From positions 62,001-126,000 of the forward strand of contig JAJDCQ010000065.1 of the NCBI GenBank assembly GCA_029260755.1: 64,000 nucleotides of DNA, given 5' to 3'. A model generated the notes under the pieces. The model was not told the origin of the DNA. It did not search any database and saw nothing but the letters and a program-made list of their open reading frames with translations. This stretch comes from Planctomycetota bacterium. GTDB taxonomy: Bacteria; Planctomycetota; J058; JAJDCQ01. This document shows positions 38,145-47,149 of the stretch, one piece after another; positions within the stretch are counted from its first letter, which is position 1, and every line of letters starts with the position of its first letter. Position numbers and translations under genes: made by a program.

Positions 38145-39410
38145 TCAGGGCGACGTGACGGCGGCGGCGCCGTCGGCCGGCCGGACGAGGCGGTCCGTCG
38201 GCGGCCGGCGCCCGCGCTTGCGCCCGCTCCCCGAGAGCCTCTCGAACAGATCCACCTCGCTGAAGCGGGCGCAGATCATGACGAAGTCGCCCTCCGAGAT
38301 GACGATGTTCGGATCCGGGATGAGGTCGCTCTTCCCCGGCGCCCGGTGGAGCAGGAACGTGACGTCGTGCTCGACCGAGAGGTCGCAGATCCGCCGCCCG
38401 ACGAGCGGGCTGCCCGGCTCGATCACGAAGCGGGCGAGGTGGAGGTTCTCGTCGCCGATCTCGAAGCTGTGGACGATGTGATCGCTGAAGACCGCCGCCG
38501 CGAACGCCGGCGCCGCGAGGCCGGTCGAGCTGAAGACGGCGTCGATCCCGAACGCGCCCGAGACCTTCTCGGCGAGCGACTCGTTGAACATCCGCATGAT
38601 CACGCGGATGTCGGGCTGGAGCTTCCGCGCCGCGAGGGCCGCCTCGATGTTGACGAGGTCGTCGTCGGTGAGGCAGAGGATCGTCCGAGCCCGCGCGACG
38701 TTCGCTCGCTCGAGCACCTCGGCCTTGGTCGAGTCGCCGACGATGACGAGGACGCCGAGGCGCTCGGTGTGGCTGCGGAACTCGCAGTCCTTCGTCATCT
38801 CGACGGCGACGACGTCGATCCCCTCGGCGACGAGGCGCTCCACGACGCGATGCCCGACGCGGCCGAGGCCGCAGATCACGACGTGGCCGCGGTAGGTTCC
38901 TCCGACTGCCATCTCCCAGTCCTCCCGCCGATTCTCCTCGTTCCAGAGGACGGCTCCGAGCCGGATGAGACCCTCGGCGATGACGCTCAGGCCGAGGATC
39001 GGGATGAAGAAGTGGAGCGCCCGAAGCGCCGGGTGCTCCGGCCACGGGAGCCGGAACTCCATGAAGACCATCGCGAAGGTCGCGTGGAGAGCGTTCCAGA
39101 AGCCGAGCGTCTCGCCCTTGTGGTCGTAGAGCTGCCAGAACAGCGTCGCGCCGATGAGGTTCCCCGCCCCGAAGATCGAGAGCGACCACTTGAACTCGGC
39201 GAGGACGAAGCGGACGTATCGGAGACGGGCCCACAGCCTTCGGAAGCCGCCCCGGATCATCGCGCGGACGCGCCGGGAGCGCCTCGCCCGCCCCGCCCGC
39301 ACCGATCGGTGCGCATGCTCGGTCCACGGCCCGATGCGCCCCGAGAGATGAAGCCAGTGAGCCTCGTCGTCGATCGGATTCGCGGGCGCGTGGCGGTCGG
39401 CAGGCTCCAT
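38145..39410 (-). CDS. Membrane protein with RCK (TrkA-N/TrkA-C) domains
   Basis: 421 residues. About two transmembrane segments with a short loop (~70-140) precede an RCK unit with NAD-binding glycine motif VVICGLGRVGHRVV, then DSTKAEVLERA and LTDDDLVNIEAAL, and a TrkA-C part (GSPLVGRRICDL, NPNIVISEGD-like). The loop between the membrane segments reads FMEFRLPWPEHP and lacks the TVGYG filter, so potassium selectivity is not shown. It may be an ion channel/transporter regulator with an altered pore. ATG at 39410. Twelve bases upstream of xdhC. Confidence 0.75.
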   Translation of the reverse strand: MEPADRHAPANPIDDEAHWLHLSGRIGPWTEHAHRSVRAGRARRSRRVRAMIRGGFRRLWARLRYVRFVLAEFKWSLSIFGAGNLIGATLFWQLYDHKGETLGFWNALHATFAMVFMEFRLPWPEHPALRALHFFIPILGLSVIAEGLIRLGAVLWNEENRREDWEMAVGGTYRGHVVICGLGRVGHRVVERLVAEGIDVVAVEMTKDCEFRSHTERLGVLVIVGDSTKAEVLERANVARARTILCLTDDDLVNIEAALAARKLQPDIRVIMRMFNESLAEKVSGAFGIDAVFSSTGLAAPAFAAAVFSDHIVHSFEIGDENLHLARFVIEPGSPLVGRRICDLSVEHDVTFLLHRAPGKSDLIPDPNIVISEGDFVMICARFSEVDLFERLSGSGRKRGRRPPTDRLVRPADGAAAVTSP

Positions 39411-39517
39411 CGAACCGATGATCCCCCGGCGACCGGGCGAATGCAACGCCGCCAGAGGCTCCCACGCGACCCGGCGCCGCGCCCTGGAGCTTTGCACGGG
39501 GCCGCTCGGGCGGTACG

Positions 39518-40843
39518 ATGCGGGCACGGGCTGGAGCCGAAGCCGTGCGTGACCATGCCGCCCTGATCTTCGCCTTCACTCTCGGCGTGATCCTCGGGGC
39601 GTTCACCCTCCTGATCTCTCCCGGCGTCTACGGGGGTCTTCGTGGCCTTTCGGGTTACGAGGACGCCCGCGTTGGTGACGCGGACGACGCCGTGGGGACG
39701 AGCGGCTCGCGCCCGAGCGGCGGCGCCGTCGGGGCGTTCGACCACGCCGGCGCCGCCGACCCCGCCCTCGCGGCCGAGCTGACGACGCCGGACCGGGCCG
39801 CCGCCCTCGAGCTCATCGCCCAGCGGCTCGAGGCGGCCCTGTTCGACGGCGACCTCGCCGAGCCGATCGCCACCCTCGCCGCGACGCTCCGCTCCGAGGC
39901 GAACCGCCTTCGCGAGATCGCGGTGGACGAGGCCGTGGCGAGCGAGCTCGACGTCCCCGAGGTCACCCTCGCGACGAATGACGAGGGGTCACTCGCGCTG
40001 CTCCGGTTCCACCTCGAGCGACAGAGCCTGCTCCGGGACCTGCGCGCCCGCCGCAACGACGCGACCGCGCTGATCGACCGATCCGACCCCGAGGCGATCG
40101 AGACGCTCGTCCGGCTGTTCACCGGCGCGCCCGAGCCCGAGGTGCGGGCCGACGCCGCCCTGGTCCTCGCCCTCTCCGGGTCGAAGGAGGCGCGCACCGT
40201 CCTGGCCGACGCGATCCTCGGCACCTCCGGCGCCGTGCTCGACGAGAGCGGCTCGGTCGCCGCCGCCGCCCTCGCCGTCTCCGACGACCCGCACGCGCTC
40301 GCCCGACTCGTGAAGACGCTGACCGACGCGCGCGACCCGAGCATCCGGCTGCTCGTCCTCGGGAGCCTGGAGGGCGCCGGCCCGCTGGCGCGCGGTGAGG
40401 CCGGGGCGATCGAGGACGCGATCGCCCAGGCGCTCCGCGAGGACGCCGACCCCGGCGTGCGGCGTCAGGCGGCGATCGCCCTGATCGCGTCGGACCTCGC
40501 CTCGCTCTCCGCCGGGCGCGCCGCCCTCGCCGACTCGCTTCACCGCGACGACGACGCCGAGGTGAGGCTGGCGGTCGTCGATGTGCTCCTCGAGAACCAC
40601 CGCCTCACCCGCGAGCGCCTCCCCGAGGCGCAGGCCGCCCTCCTCGACGCGGTCGCGACGGACGCGAGCGTCGAGGTCCGCGGACGCGCGATCGAGGCGC
40701 TCTCGGAGATCGGAGACGCGTCCGCCGCCGACGCGCTCGAGACGACGGCGGCCGGCCTCGCCGCCGAGCTCGCCCCCGCGGCGGCCGACGCCGTGCGACG
40801 CATCCGCGACCGGACCGGCGACCGCCTCGGCTCGGGCGGCTGA
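39518..40843 (+). CDS. HEAT-repeat protein with N-terminal membrane helix
   Basis: 441 residues. A hydrophobic stretch (~14-35, LIFAFTLGVILGAFTLLIS) anchors it. The rest is helical with HEAT-like units (ALVLALSGSKEARTVL, LLVLGSLEGAG, AAIALIASDLASL, VVDVLLENHRL, IEALSEIGD), which usually bind other proteins. ATG at 39518; a GTG at 39545 with GGAG at good spacing is an alternative start and would keep the membrane helix. It is divergent from the RCK gene. Confidence 0.75.
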   Translation: MRARAGAEAVRDHAALIFAFTLGVILGAFTLLISPGVYGGLRGLSGYEDARVGDADDAVGTSGSRPSGGAVGAFDHAGAADPALAAELTTPDRAAALELIAQRLEAALFDGDLAEPIATLAATLRSEANRLREIAVDEAVASELDVPEVTLATNDEGSLALLRFHLERQSLLRDLRARRNDATALIDRSDPEAIETLVRLFTGAPEPEVRADAALVLALSGSKEARTVLADAILGTSGAVLDESGSVAAAALAVSDDPHALARLVKTLTDARDPSIRLLVLGSLEGAGPLARGEAGAIEDAIAQALREDADPGVRRQAAIALIASDLASLSAGRAALADSLHRDDDAEVRLAVVDVLLENHRLTRERLPEAQAALLDAVATDASVEVRGRAIEALSEIGDASAADALETTAAGLAAELAPAAADAVRRIRDRTGDRLGSGG

Positions 40844-40847
40844 CCGG

Positions 40848-41207
40848 TTGGACGGGATCTCGTGCGACCGATGCGGGAAGGGCCTCCTCCTCGACGAGAC
40901 CGTCCGCTACATCGTGAGGCTCGAGGTGACGGCGGCCTACGACCCGATGGAGCGCACCCGCGAGGAGGTCTTCGCGCGCGACCACGGCGAGGAGATCCGC
41001 CGTCTCGTCGAGCAGCTCGAGCGGACCGACGCGGCCACCCTCGAGGACGAGGTCCATCGCAGCTATCGCTTCGACCTGTGCCCGCCGTGTCAGCGCTGGC
41101 TCCTCGAGGAGCTCCGCCGTGAGGTCGCCGCTCTTCGCCCCGGGGAGGCCGACGTCGAGGACGGCGCCTCCGAGGGCGACGAGTCGCCGCCCCAATGTAA
41201 GGACTGA
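40848..41207 (+). CDS. Small zinc-ribbon protein
   Basis: 119 residues. CDRCGKG near residue 6 and CPPCQRW near 77 form a likely four-Cys zinc site separated by a helical stretch rich in Glu/Arg. The start codon TTG at 40848 lies five bases after the HEAT-repeat stop. It has an acidic tail. Function unknown. Confidence 0.6.
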   Translation: MDGISCDRCGKGLLLDETVRYIVRLEVTAAYDPMERTREEVFARDHGEEIRRLVEQLERTDAATLEDEVHRSYRFDLCPPCQRWLLEELRREVAALRPGEADVEDGASEGDESPPQCKD

Positions 41208-41289
41208 CACGGGGCGGACCGCCGGGCCTGGCCGATTCGCCCAAGTCACTCGACGACAAGGACTGGCGCCCCGCCGCCCCCTCGTCGTT

Positions 41290-41319
41290 TTGCCGACGGC
41301 GGGCGCCCGGTGCTACAAT
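41290..41319 (+). promoter_or_regulatory. Sigma70-type promoter of the kinase-TPR gene
   Basis: TTGCCG (41290-41295), 18 bases, TACAAT (41314-41319), a good -10. The leader to the start codon is about 52 bases. CGTCG-N6-CGACG (41283-41298) overlaps the -35. Confidence 0.55.
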
Positions 41320-41377
41320 TCGAACGCATGGGAGCTCCGCTCCCCACTCGGGCCCTAACAGGGGAGGGCGAAGCACC

Positions 41378-44300
41378 TTGGCAGCCGAGGCTTGGCGGCG
41401 CACGCAGGACGTGCTCCTGGGACGGCTGCTCGTCCAGGCCGGCCGACTCGGTCGGCCGGCGGTGACCGATGCCCTCGACGAGGCCGCCCGCCGAAGCCAG
41501 GGCGGCCAGCCCGCCACCCTCGCCGGCGTCCTGATCGAGCGCGGCGTGATCGACTCCGACGGCGCCGAGGCATCGCTCCGAGAGGTGCACGCTCGCTTCG
41601 CGATCTGCCCGGTGTGCGGCGGCGCGACCGGGCGGGAGGAGGACGGCCAGGCCCCCTCCCAGTGCAGCCAGTGCGGACGCCCGTACGGCGGCGGCCTCCC
41701 CGCCACCATCCAGGAGGGCACCGAGAACCCCATCGTCGCGGCGACCGGAATGGTGACGCCGCCGTTTCATTCGCCGGGCGAGCCCGGCACGACGCCCCCG
41801 GGGTTCGTGAGCTCGCCCGCCCCGATGCCGGCGGTGATGTCGTCGACGCCGCAGCCGATGGGCGGCCACCTCCCGTCGCCGACGCCCGCCCCGCAGCCGC
41901 CGGTTCCTCCCGCCTACGGCGGCCCCGCCCCCTACGCGAGCGGCGCGGCTCCCTACGCGAGCGGCGCGGTCCCCTACGCGAGCGGCGGCGCTCCCTACGC
42001 GAGCGGCGCGATGCCCTACGCGAGCGGCGCGGTCCCCTATGCGAGCGGCGGCGGGCCGTACTCGAGCGGCGCCGCTCCGGTCGTCTCGAGCGGCGCGAAC
42101 CCGGCCGTCTCGTCGCAGAAGATCCCCTCGCTTCCGCAGGCGAGCCTGAACTCGAAGGTCCGGAGCCAGTCGGGCGAGAACGGCGTCCCGTTCGAGAAGT
42201 ACCGCCTCCTCGGCGAGCTCGGCCGCGGCGGGATGGGGATCGTCTACAAGGCGTGGCACCCGACGCTCAAGCGCCTCTACGCCCTCAAGGTGCTCCTCTC
42301 GGGCGAGGACGCCTCGCCCGAGATGATCCAGCGCTTCCAGAACGAGGCCGCCGCGGTCGCCCGCATGGGCCGCCACCCCAACATCGTGTCGATCCACGAG
42401 ACGGGACAGGTCGGGAGCCGCTACTTCTTCACGCTCGACTTCGTCGACGGCCCCGGGCTCGACGCGTTCGTCAAGGAGAAGAAGGGCAACGTGCCGGTGC
42501 GGCAGGCCGTCGAGCTTCTGGTGAAGGTGTCCCGGGCCGTCCACCACGCCCACAAGAGCGGGATCATCCACCGCGACCTCAAGCCGCAGAACATCCTCGT
42601 CGACAGCAAGGGCGAGCCCCACGTGACCGACTTCGGGCTCGCCAAGGACATCGCCGGCGCGGAGAGCGGGCTCACCAAGACGGGCGTCGCGATGGGCAGC
42701 CCGCCCTACATGAGCCCGGAGCAGGCGAGCGGTCGCCACTCCGAAGTGGATCGACGAAGCGACGTCTACAGCCTCGGCGCGAGCCTCTACCACACCCTCA
42801 CCGGACGCCCTCCGTTCGAGGGCACGAGCATGCTGAACATCATCACCAAGGTGCTCAGCCACGATCCGCCGCCGCTGCGCAAGCACCGCCCTTCGATCCC
42901 GCGCGAGGTCGAGGCGATCTGCCTGCGGGCGCTCGAGAAGGAGCCGGCCAGCCGCTACGACAGCGCGAAGGCGCTCGCCGACGACCTCGTCCGCTGGCTC
43001 AAGGGCAAGGACATCGAGGCGAAGCCGAAGACGGCGTTCGACCGCCTCGGACGATCGATGGCGCGCAACCGCGCGCTCGTGATCGTCGCGGGCGTCGCCA
43101 CCATCCTCACGGTGACGGTCGCGAGCGTCGCGGCGGTGAAGTGGGTCGAGGCGAGCAACGCCGCCGCGCTCGAGGAGGATCTCCGCCACCGGCGCGAGCA
43201 GGCCGATGAGCTGGTCGACCAGGCCCGGCGGCTCCCGTTCCGGGGCGAGAACCTGAACCAGCGACGCACCCTCCTCGACGAGGCGCTCGGCCTCGTCGAC
43301 GACCACGCCGGCGCGCTCGCCGAGCGCGCGGAGACGCTCCTCGCCGCCGGCGAGCTCGGCATCGCGATCGACGACCTTCGCACGCTCGTCTCGACCCACG
43401 AGTCGGACCTGCCGGCGCGCTTCCGGCTCGGCGAGGTGCTCGCCACTCGACGGGGCGATCTCGCGGCGGCCCGCGAGCAGGCGGGGCACATCCGCGCGCG
43501 CGATCGGGACAGCGCCCTCGGGCCGCTCCTCGAGGCGTTGATCAACCTCGAGAGCGATCTTCCCAAGCAGGCGAGCGACGCCCTCGACGGGGCCGCGCGC
43601 AACGGCGGCAGCGGTCGGCTCTGGCAGTTCCACATGGTCCAGGGGCGACTTCACCTCCTGCCGGGCGGGACGACCCACGACGCCGAGAAGGCGGAGCGCG
43701 CCTTCGGCGAGGCGATCGGGCTCCGGCAGCGCCGCGACGCGCTCCTCCACGCCTACCGCGCCCTCGCGCGCGAGGAGCTCGGCGACGAGGAGGGGACTCG
43801 GTTCGACGTCGACGCGGCCCTCGAGGAGGACGCCGGCTGCGCCCTCGCCCTCGCGATCCGCGCGCCGCTCACCGCCGAGGAGGATCGCGATGCGGCGCTC
43901 GCCGACCTCGAGCGCGCGGAGCAGCTCGACCCTCGGAGCGTCGAGCCGATCTTCCACCGCGGGATCGTCTACCGGAAGGTGCGCGAGGCCGAGCTCTCGG
44001 TCGACGAGCTCAGCCGGGCGCTCGACCGGCGCCCCGACGACGCGCGGATCTTCGCCGAGCGCGGTCTCGCGCGAGCCGACCTCAAGCGATGGGACGAGGC
44101 GCTCGACGACCTCGAGCGGGCGAGCGACCACTCGCCCGGCAACCCACGCTACGCTCAGATGATCTCGGACGTGAAGCGACGCCGACGGGCGGACCGACCG
44201 ACGCCGCCGGGTCCGGGTCCGGGCCCTGGACCAGGTCCCGGACCGGGTCCGGGTCCGGTCACGACCGATCCCAACCAGCTCATGCAGGAGGCCATGTCGC

Positions 44301-44965
44301 TGCTCAACGCCGGGCAGCCGCAGCAGGCCCTCGGACGTCTCGACGCCCTCGCGCGGGCCGACCGGAGCGCGGAGCGCCGCCCGAGCTACCGCTGCACGCG
44401 CGGCAAGGTGCTCCTCTCCCTTCGCCAGCCCGCGCTCGCGCTCGAGGAGTGGCAGCAGCTCCTGACCCTCGACCCGCGGCACGACGACGTGCACATGAAC
44501 CTCTCGAGGGCCTACCTTGCGCTCAACGTGCCCGACCAGGCGATCACCCACGCGACCAGGCACGCCGAGGCCCATCCCGGAGACTTCGCCGCGACGAGCT
44601 TCAAGGCGCGGCTCCACATCCAGCTCCAGCAGTGGGACGAGGCGATCGAGGCGCTCGACGTCGTCCTCGGGATCAATCCGACCCACCACCAGGCGCAGGA
44701 GGATCGGGGCCACGCCGCGCTCGAGCTCGGACGCCTCGACGAGGCGATCGAGCATCTGAAGGCGGCGTTCTCGACGTCGTCTTGCCAGAACAGCCACATC
44801 TTCCTGGCGCGCGCCCACCTCGAGAAGAAGGACCTCCCCGAGACGTTCCGGTACCTCCAGTCGCTCGTCGACAACCATCCGGCGATCAAGCCGCAGCTTC
44901 CGGGCCACCCCGCCTTCACCTCGCTCCACGGCGATCCGAACTGGCAGCGGATCGTCGGCCCCTGA
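41378..44965 (+). CDS. Hanks-type kinase with zinc ribbon, PYASG repeats and TPR tail
   Basis: 1195 residues. A helical N-terminal domain (~1-75) and a CPVCGG...CSQCGRP zinc ribbon (~77-110) are followed by a low-complexity Pro/Gly region containing seven PYASG-type repeats (residues ~185-233). The kinase domain (~272-530) is intact: GRGGMGIVYKA, ALKVLLS, His398-Arg-Asp400 in HRDLKPQN, TDFGLAK, SPPYMSPEQ. One membrane helix lies at ~566-590. About ten TPR-like units fill the outer part, interrupted by a Gly-Pro run (~945-960). The TTG at 41378 has GGGAGGG at good spacing. Its kinase relatives are at 3584 and 13658. Substrate unknown. Confidence 0.9.
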   Translation: MAAEAWRRTQDVLLGRLLVQAGRLGRPAVTDALDEAARRSQGGQPATLAGVLIERGVIDSDGAEASLREVHARFAICPVCGGATGREEDGQAPSQCSQCGRPYGGGLPATIQEGTENPIVAATGMVTPPFHSPGEPGTTPPGFVSSPAPMPAVMSSTPQPMGGHLPSPTPAPQPPVPPAYGGPAPYASGAAPYASGAVPYASGGAPYASGAMPYASGAVPYASGGGPYSSGAAPVVSSGANPAVSSQKIPSLPQASLNSKVRSQSGENGVPFEKYRLLGELGRGGMGIVYKAWHPTLKRLYALKVLLSGEDASPEMIQRFQNEAAAVARMGRHPNIVSIHETGQVGSRYFFTLDFVDGPGLDAFVKEKKGNVPVRQAVELLVKVSRAVHHAHKSGIIHRDLKPQNILVDSKGEPHVTDFGLAKDIAGAESGLTKTGVAMGSPPYMSPEQASGRHSEVDRRSDVYSLGASLYHTLTGRPPFEGTSMLNIITKVLSHDPPPLRKHRPSIPREVEAICLRALEKEPASRYDSAKALADDLVRWLKGKDIEAKPKTAFDRLGRSMARNRALVIVAGVATILTVTVASVAAVKWVEASNAAALEEDLRHRREQADELVDQARRLPFRGENLNQRRTLLDEALGLVDDHAGALAERAETLLAAGELGIAIDDLRTLVSTHESDLPARFRLGEVLATRRGDLAAAREQAGHIRARDRDSALGPLLEALINLESDLPKQASDALDGAARNGGSGRLWQFHMVQGRLHLLPGGTTHDAEKAERAFGEAIGLRQRRDALLHAYRALAREELGDEEGTRFDVDAALEEDAGCALALAIRAPLTAEEDRDAALADLERAEQLDPRSVEPIFHRGIVYRKVREAELSVDELSRALDRRPDDARIFAERGLARADLKRWDEALDDLERASDHSPGNPRYAQMISDVKRRRRADRPTPPGPGPGPGPGPGPGPGPVTTDPNQLMQEAMSLLNAGQPQQALGRLDALARADRSAERRPSYRCTRGKVLLSLRQPALALEEWQQLLTLDPRHDDVHMNLSRAYLALNVPDQAITHATRHAEAHPGDFAATSFKARLHIQLQQWDEAIEALDVVLGINPTHHQAQEDRGHAALELGRLDEAIEHLKAAFSTSSCQNSHIFLARAHLEKKDLPETFRYLQSLVDNHPAIKPQLPGHPAFTSLHGDPNWQRIVGP
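41930..42076 (+). repeat. Seven in-frame PYASG-type repeats
   Basis: Units of seven residues (PYASGAA, PYASGAV, PYASGGA, PYASGAM, PYASGAV, PYASGGG, PYSSGAA) encoded by near-identical 21-base units. They lie between the zinc ribbon and the kinase domain and probably form a flexible spacer. Length may vary between strains. Confidence 0.85.
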
Positions 44966-45004
44966 TCCGCCGGGCGCGGAGGCCACCCCGCGCGGCGCGT
45001 CAAG

Positions 45005-45021
45005 ATATTGATTCACAATAT
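45005..45021. promoter_or_regulatory. AT-rich palindrome ATATTG-N5-CAATAT
   Basis: A 6-5-6 palindrome in otherwise GC-rich sequence, between the kinase stop and the MerR-type gene. GGGACT/AGTCCC (45025-45030, 45039-45044) follows. Either may be an operator. Confidence 0.4.
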
Positions 45022-45045
45022 GTTGGGACTTTCTCTGGAGTCCCC

Positions 45046-45073
45046 TTGACCCGGCTGCGGGCGGCGTTACCAT
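45046..45073 (+). promoter_or_regulatory. Sigma70-type promoter of the MerR-type gene
   Basis: TTGACC (45046-45051), 16 bases, TACCAT (45068-45073). The predicted start lies at the base of the hairpin at 45081. The MerR family usually acts on spacers of 19-20 bases, which this one is not. Confidence 0.45.
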
Positions 45074-45080
45074 CAGCGGC

Positions 45081-45116
45081 CGGTCGAACGTATACGTCGG
45101 CGTATAGGTTCGACCG
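45081..45116. promoter_or_regulatory. 16-bp palindrome in the MerR-type leader
   Basis: CGGTCGAACGTATACG and CGTATAGGTTCGACCG pair at 15 of 16 positions around TCGG. It lies at the very start of the predicted transcript, 50 bases before the ATG. Operator for the regulator itself or RNA stem. Confidence 0.55.
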
Positions 45117-45165
45117 TCGGGGTCCGGTAGCCGACCCGGGAAAGCGCCCCACCCAGAAAGCGCCT

Positions 45166-45978
45166 ATGAACAGCACGGACGACAACCTCTACACCTCCTC
45201 GGAGCTCCTCCACGAGAGCGGCATCCACGAGAGCGGTCTCGCCGAGGCCGAGCGGCGCGGACTCATCGAACGGGCCGGTGTGGCCGACGACACCATCGCC
45301 CTGTACGACCGCGAGGCGCTTCGACGGGCGCGCCACATCAGCGCGCTTCTCCAGGCGGGCTACGCGTTCGACGCGATCCAGCGCATCGTCGCCGACGTCG
45401 GGTTTCCCTGGGAGAAGGATCGCCCGAGCCTGCGCAGCAGGGAGCGCGTCTACCTCACCGTCGGCGAGCTCGCCCGACGGGCGAACCTCAACGTGCGGAC
45501 GATCAAGTACTGGGAGGAGCGAGGGATCGTCACGCCGCAGACCCGCAGCGAGGGCGGCTACCGCCTCTACACCCTTCACTACGTCCTGTTCTGCAACCTC
45601 GTCCGCGATCTGCAGAACTTCGGATACAACCTCGACCAGATCAAAGAGGTGAGCGACCTCTTCCGGACGTTCTTCCAGCTCCACACCGACCTCGGAGCCC
45701 TGCCGGCCAGCGACGCCGGCGAGCAGCTCGAGACGATGCAGGAGAAGATCGGCGAGCTGTTCCGCCGCACCGCCGAGCTGAAGGAAGGTATCGAGCGCTG
45801 GGAGGGTCTTCTCAATCTGAAGCGCTCCCAGGTCGCGACGATGCAGAAGACGGTCGAGAAGCTCCTCGGGGACCGCGACGCGCCCGAGGACAGTGACGAG
45901 AGAGACACCGACGAGTCCGAAGAAGGGCTCGCCCCTATCACCGACGACGGAGCACGAGCTCCGTCGAGCCACGCCTGA
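45166..45978 (+). CDS. MerR-family regulator with two HTH units
   Basis: 270 residues. Two MerR-like winged HTH units are in series: a degenerate first (~7-75, YTSSELLHESGI) and a canonical second (~90-160, YLTVGELARRANLNVRTIKYWE then GYRLYTLHYV). A coiled-coil dimer helix follows (MQEKIGELFRRTAELKEGI) and an acidic tail. No Cys cluster for metals is present. Start is ATG at 45166. Its stop precedes fabH by 55 bases, so it may control this gene; the effector is unknown. Confidence 0.85.
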   Translation: MNSTDDNLYTSSELLHESGIHESGLAEAERRGLIERAGVADDTIALYDREALRRARHISALLQAGYAFDAIQRIVADVGFPWEKDRPSLRSRERVYLTVGELARRANLNVRTIKYWEERGIVTPQTRSEGGYRLYTLHYVLFCNLVRDLQNFGYNLDQIKEVSDLFRTFFQLHTDLGALPASDAGEQLETMQEKIGELFRRTAELKEGIERWEGLLNLKRSQVATMQKTVEKLLGDRDAPEDSDERDTDESEEGLAPITDDGARAPSSHA

Positions 45979-46033
45979 GGCCCTACGGATGCGGACCCCA
46001 CTCCCCTCCGACAGCCATGGCGAGATGAGAGCA

Positions 46034-47107
46034 ATGACGAGCGCCACCACGATCCCGACCCCAGCCACGACGACCACGACTCCGGCTCCGGTCACGAGCC
46101 CGACGACCGCCCCCGCCGCGCCGACCCGCGTCCTCGCGGGCGTCACCGGCCTCGGCTTCTACGTGCCCGAGAAGCGGCTCCGGAACGCCGACTTCGAGAA
46201 GATGGTCGACACGACCGACGCCTGGATCGTCGAGCGCACCGGCATCCGGGAGCGCCGGCAGGTGGCCGAGGGGGAGGCGACCTCCGACCTCGCCGTCGCC
46301 GCCGCGCGGAAGGCGCTCGCCCAGGCGAACCTCGCCGCCGAGGACGTCGACCTCATCATCGTCGGGACGGTCACGCCGGATCACTACTTCCCCTCGACCG
46401 CGTGCATGGTCCAGAACAAGCTCGGCTGCTGGAAGGCGGGCGCGTTCGACATCGGCGCCGCCTGCTCCGGGTTCATCTACGCCCTGTCGGTCGGCCAGAA
46501 GTTCGTCGAGTCGGGCAGCCACCGGAACGTGCTCGTGATCGGCGCCGACGCCCTCACGACCCTGACCGACTACGAGGACCGTAACACCTGCATCCTCTTC
46601 GGCGACGGCGCCGGCGCGGCGATCCTCCAGCCGAGCCTCGGTGGGGAGCGGACCGTCATCGGCACCTATCTCGCGGCCAAGGGCGACAACGAGGTGATCG
46701 TCGTGCCGGCCGGCGGGACCGCGAAGCCGACCAGCCAGGCGACGCTCGACGCGCGCGAACACTACCTGCACCTCGACGGGCGCGAGGTCTTCCGCTTCGC
46801 CACCTCGACCATGCGCGAGCTGGTCGCCAAGGCGGTCGCCGACCACGGCTACGACCTCGACGACATCGGCCTGATCATCCCGCACCAGGTGAACCAGCGG
46901 ATCATCGACGCGGCCGTGAAGAAGCTCGGGATCGAGACCGAGCGCGTCTACGTCAACATCGACCGCTACGGGAACACCGCCGGAGCGAGCCTCCCGATCG
47001 CGCTCGCCGAGGCGGAGGCGCGCGGCCAGCTCGTCCCGGGCAAGCTCGTCGTCCTGTGCGCGTTCGGCGCCGGGCTGACGTGGGGCTACGCCCTCCTGCG
47101 CTGGTAG
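46034..47107 (+). CDS. fabH: Beta-ketoacyl-ACP synthase III (FabH)
   Basis: 357 residues. FabH condenses an acyl-CoA with malonyl-ACP to begin fatty acid synthesis. The catalytic set is complete: Cys144 in AACSGF, His284 in IPHQVN, Asn314 in YGNTAGAS. There is a Thr/Pro/Ala-rich N-terminal extension of about 30 residues absent in typical 317-residue enzymes. ATG 46034 follows GAGAG; ATG 46025 is an alternative. It follows a MerR-type regulator, and may feed fatty acid or the distant polyketide-like cluster at 52.8-59 kb. Confidence 0.92.
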   Translation: MTSATTIPTPATTTTTPAPVTSPTTAPAAPTRVLAGVTGLGFYVPEKRLRNADFEKMVDTTDAWIVERTGIRERRQVAEGEATSDLAVAAARKALAQANLAAEDVDLIIVGTVTPDHYFPSTACMVQNKLGCWKAGAFDIGAACSGFIYALSVGQKFVESGSHRNVLVIGADALTTLTDYEDRNTCILFGDGAGAAILQPSLGGERTVIGTYLAAKGDNEVIVVPAGGTAKPTSQATLDAREHYLHLDGREVFRFATSTMRELVAKAVADHGYDLDDIGLIIPHQVNQRIIDAAVKKLGIETERVYVNIDRYGNTAGASLPIALAEAEARGQLVPGKLVVLCAFGAGLTWGYALLRW

Positions 47108-47136
47108 GCGTCTTACCCGGCCCGGCACTCCCGACC

Positions 47137-47149
47137 GGGGCGACGCCCC
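47137..47149. terminator. Small stem-loop between convergent genes
   Basis: GGGGC, GAC, GCCCC: five-pair stem in a 42-base tail-to-tail gap between fabH and the glycosylase gene. No U tract, so weak. Confidence 0.35.

Noticed and set aside
41283..41298. CGTCG-N6-CGACG as another activator site
   Set aside because: The gap is six rather than seven bases and it overlaps a sigma70 promoter; such pentamers occur by chance here.
41930..42076. CRISPR or mobile repeat
   Set aside because: It is in frame and encodes PYASG units within a protein.
41246..45073. Minus-strand open frame of over 1,200 codons
   Set aside because: It mirrors the plus-strand kinase gene and has no recognisable domain or ribosome site.
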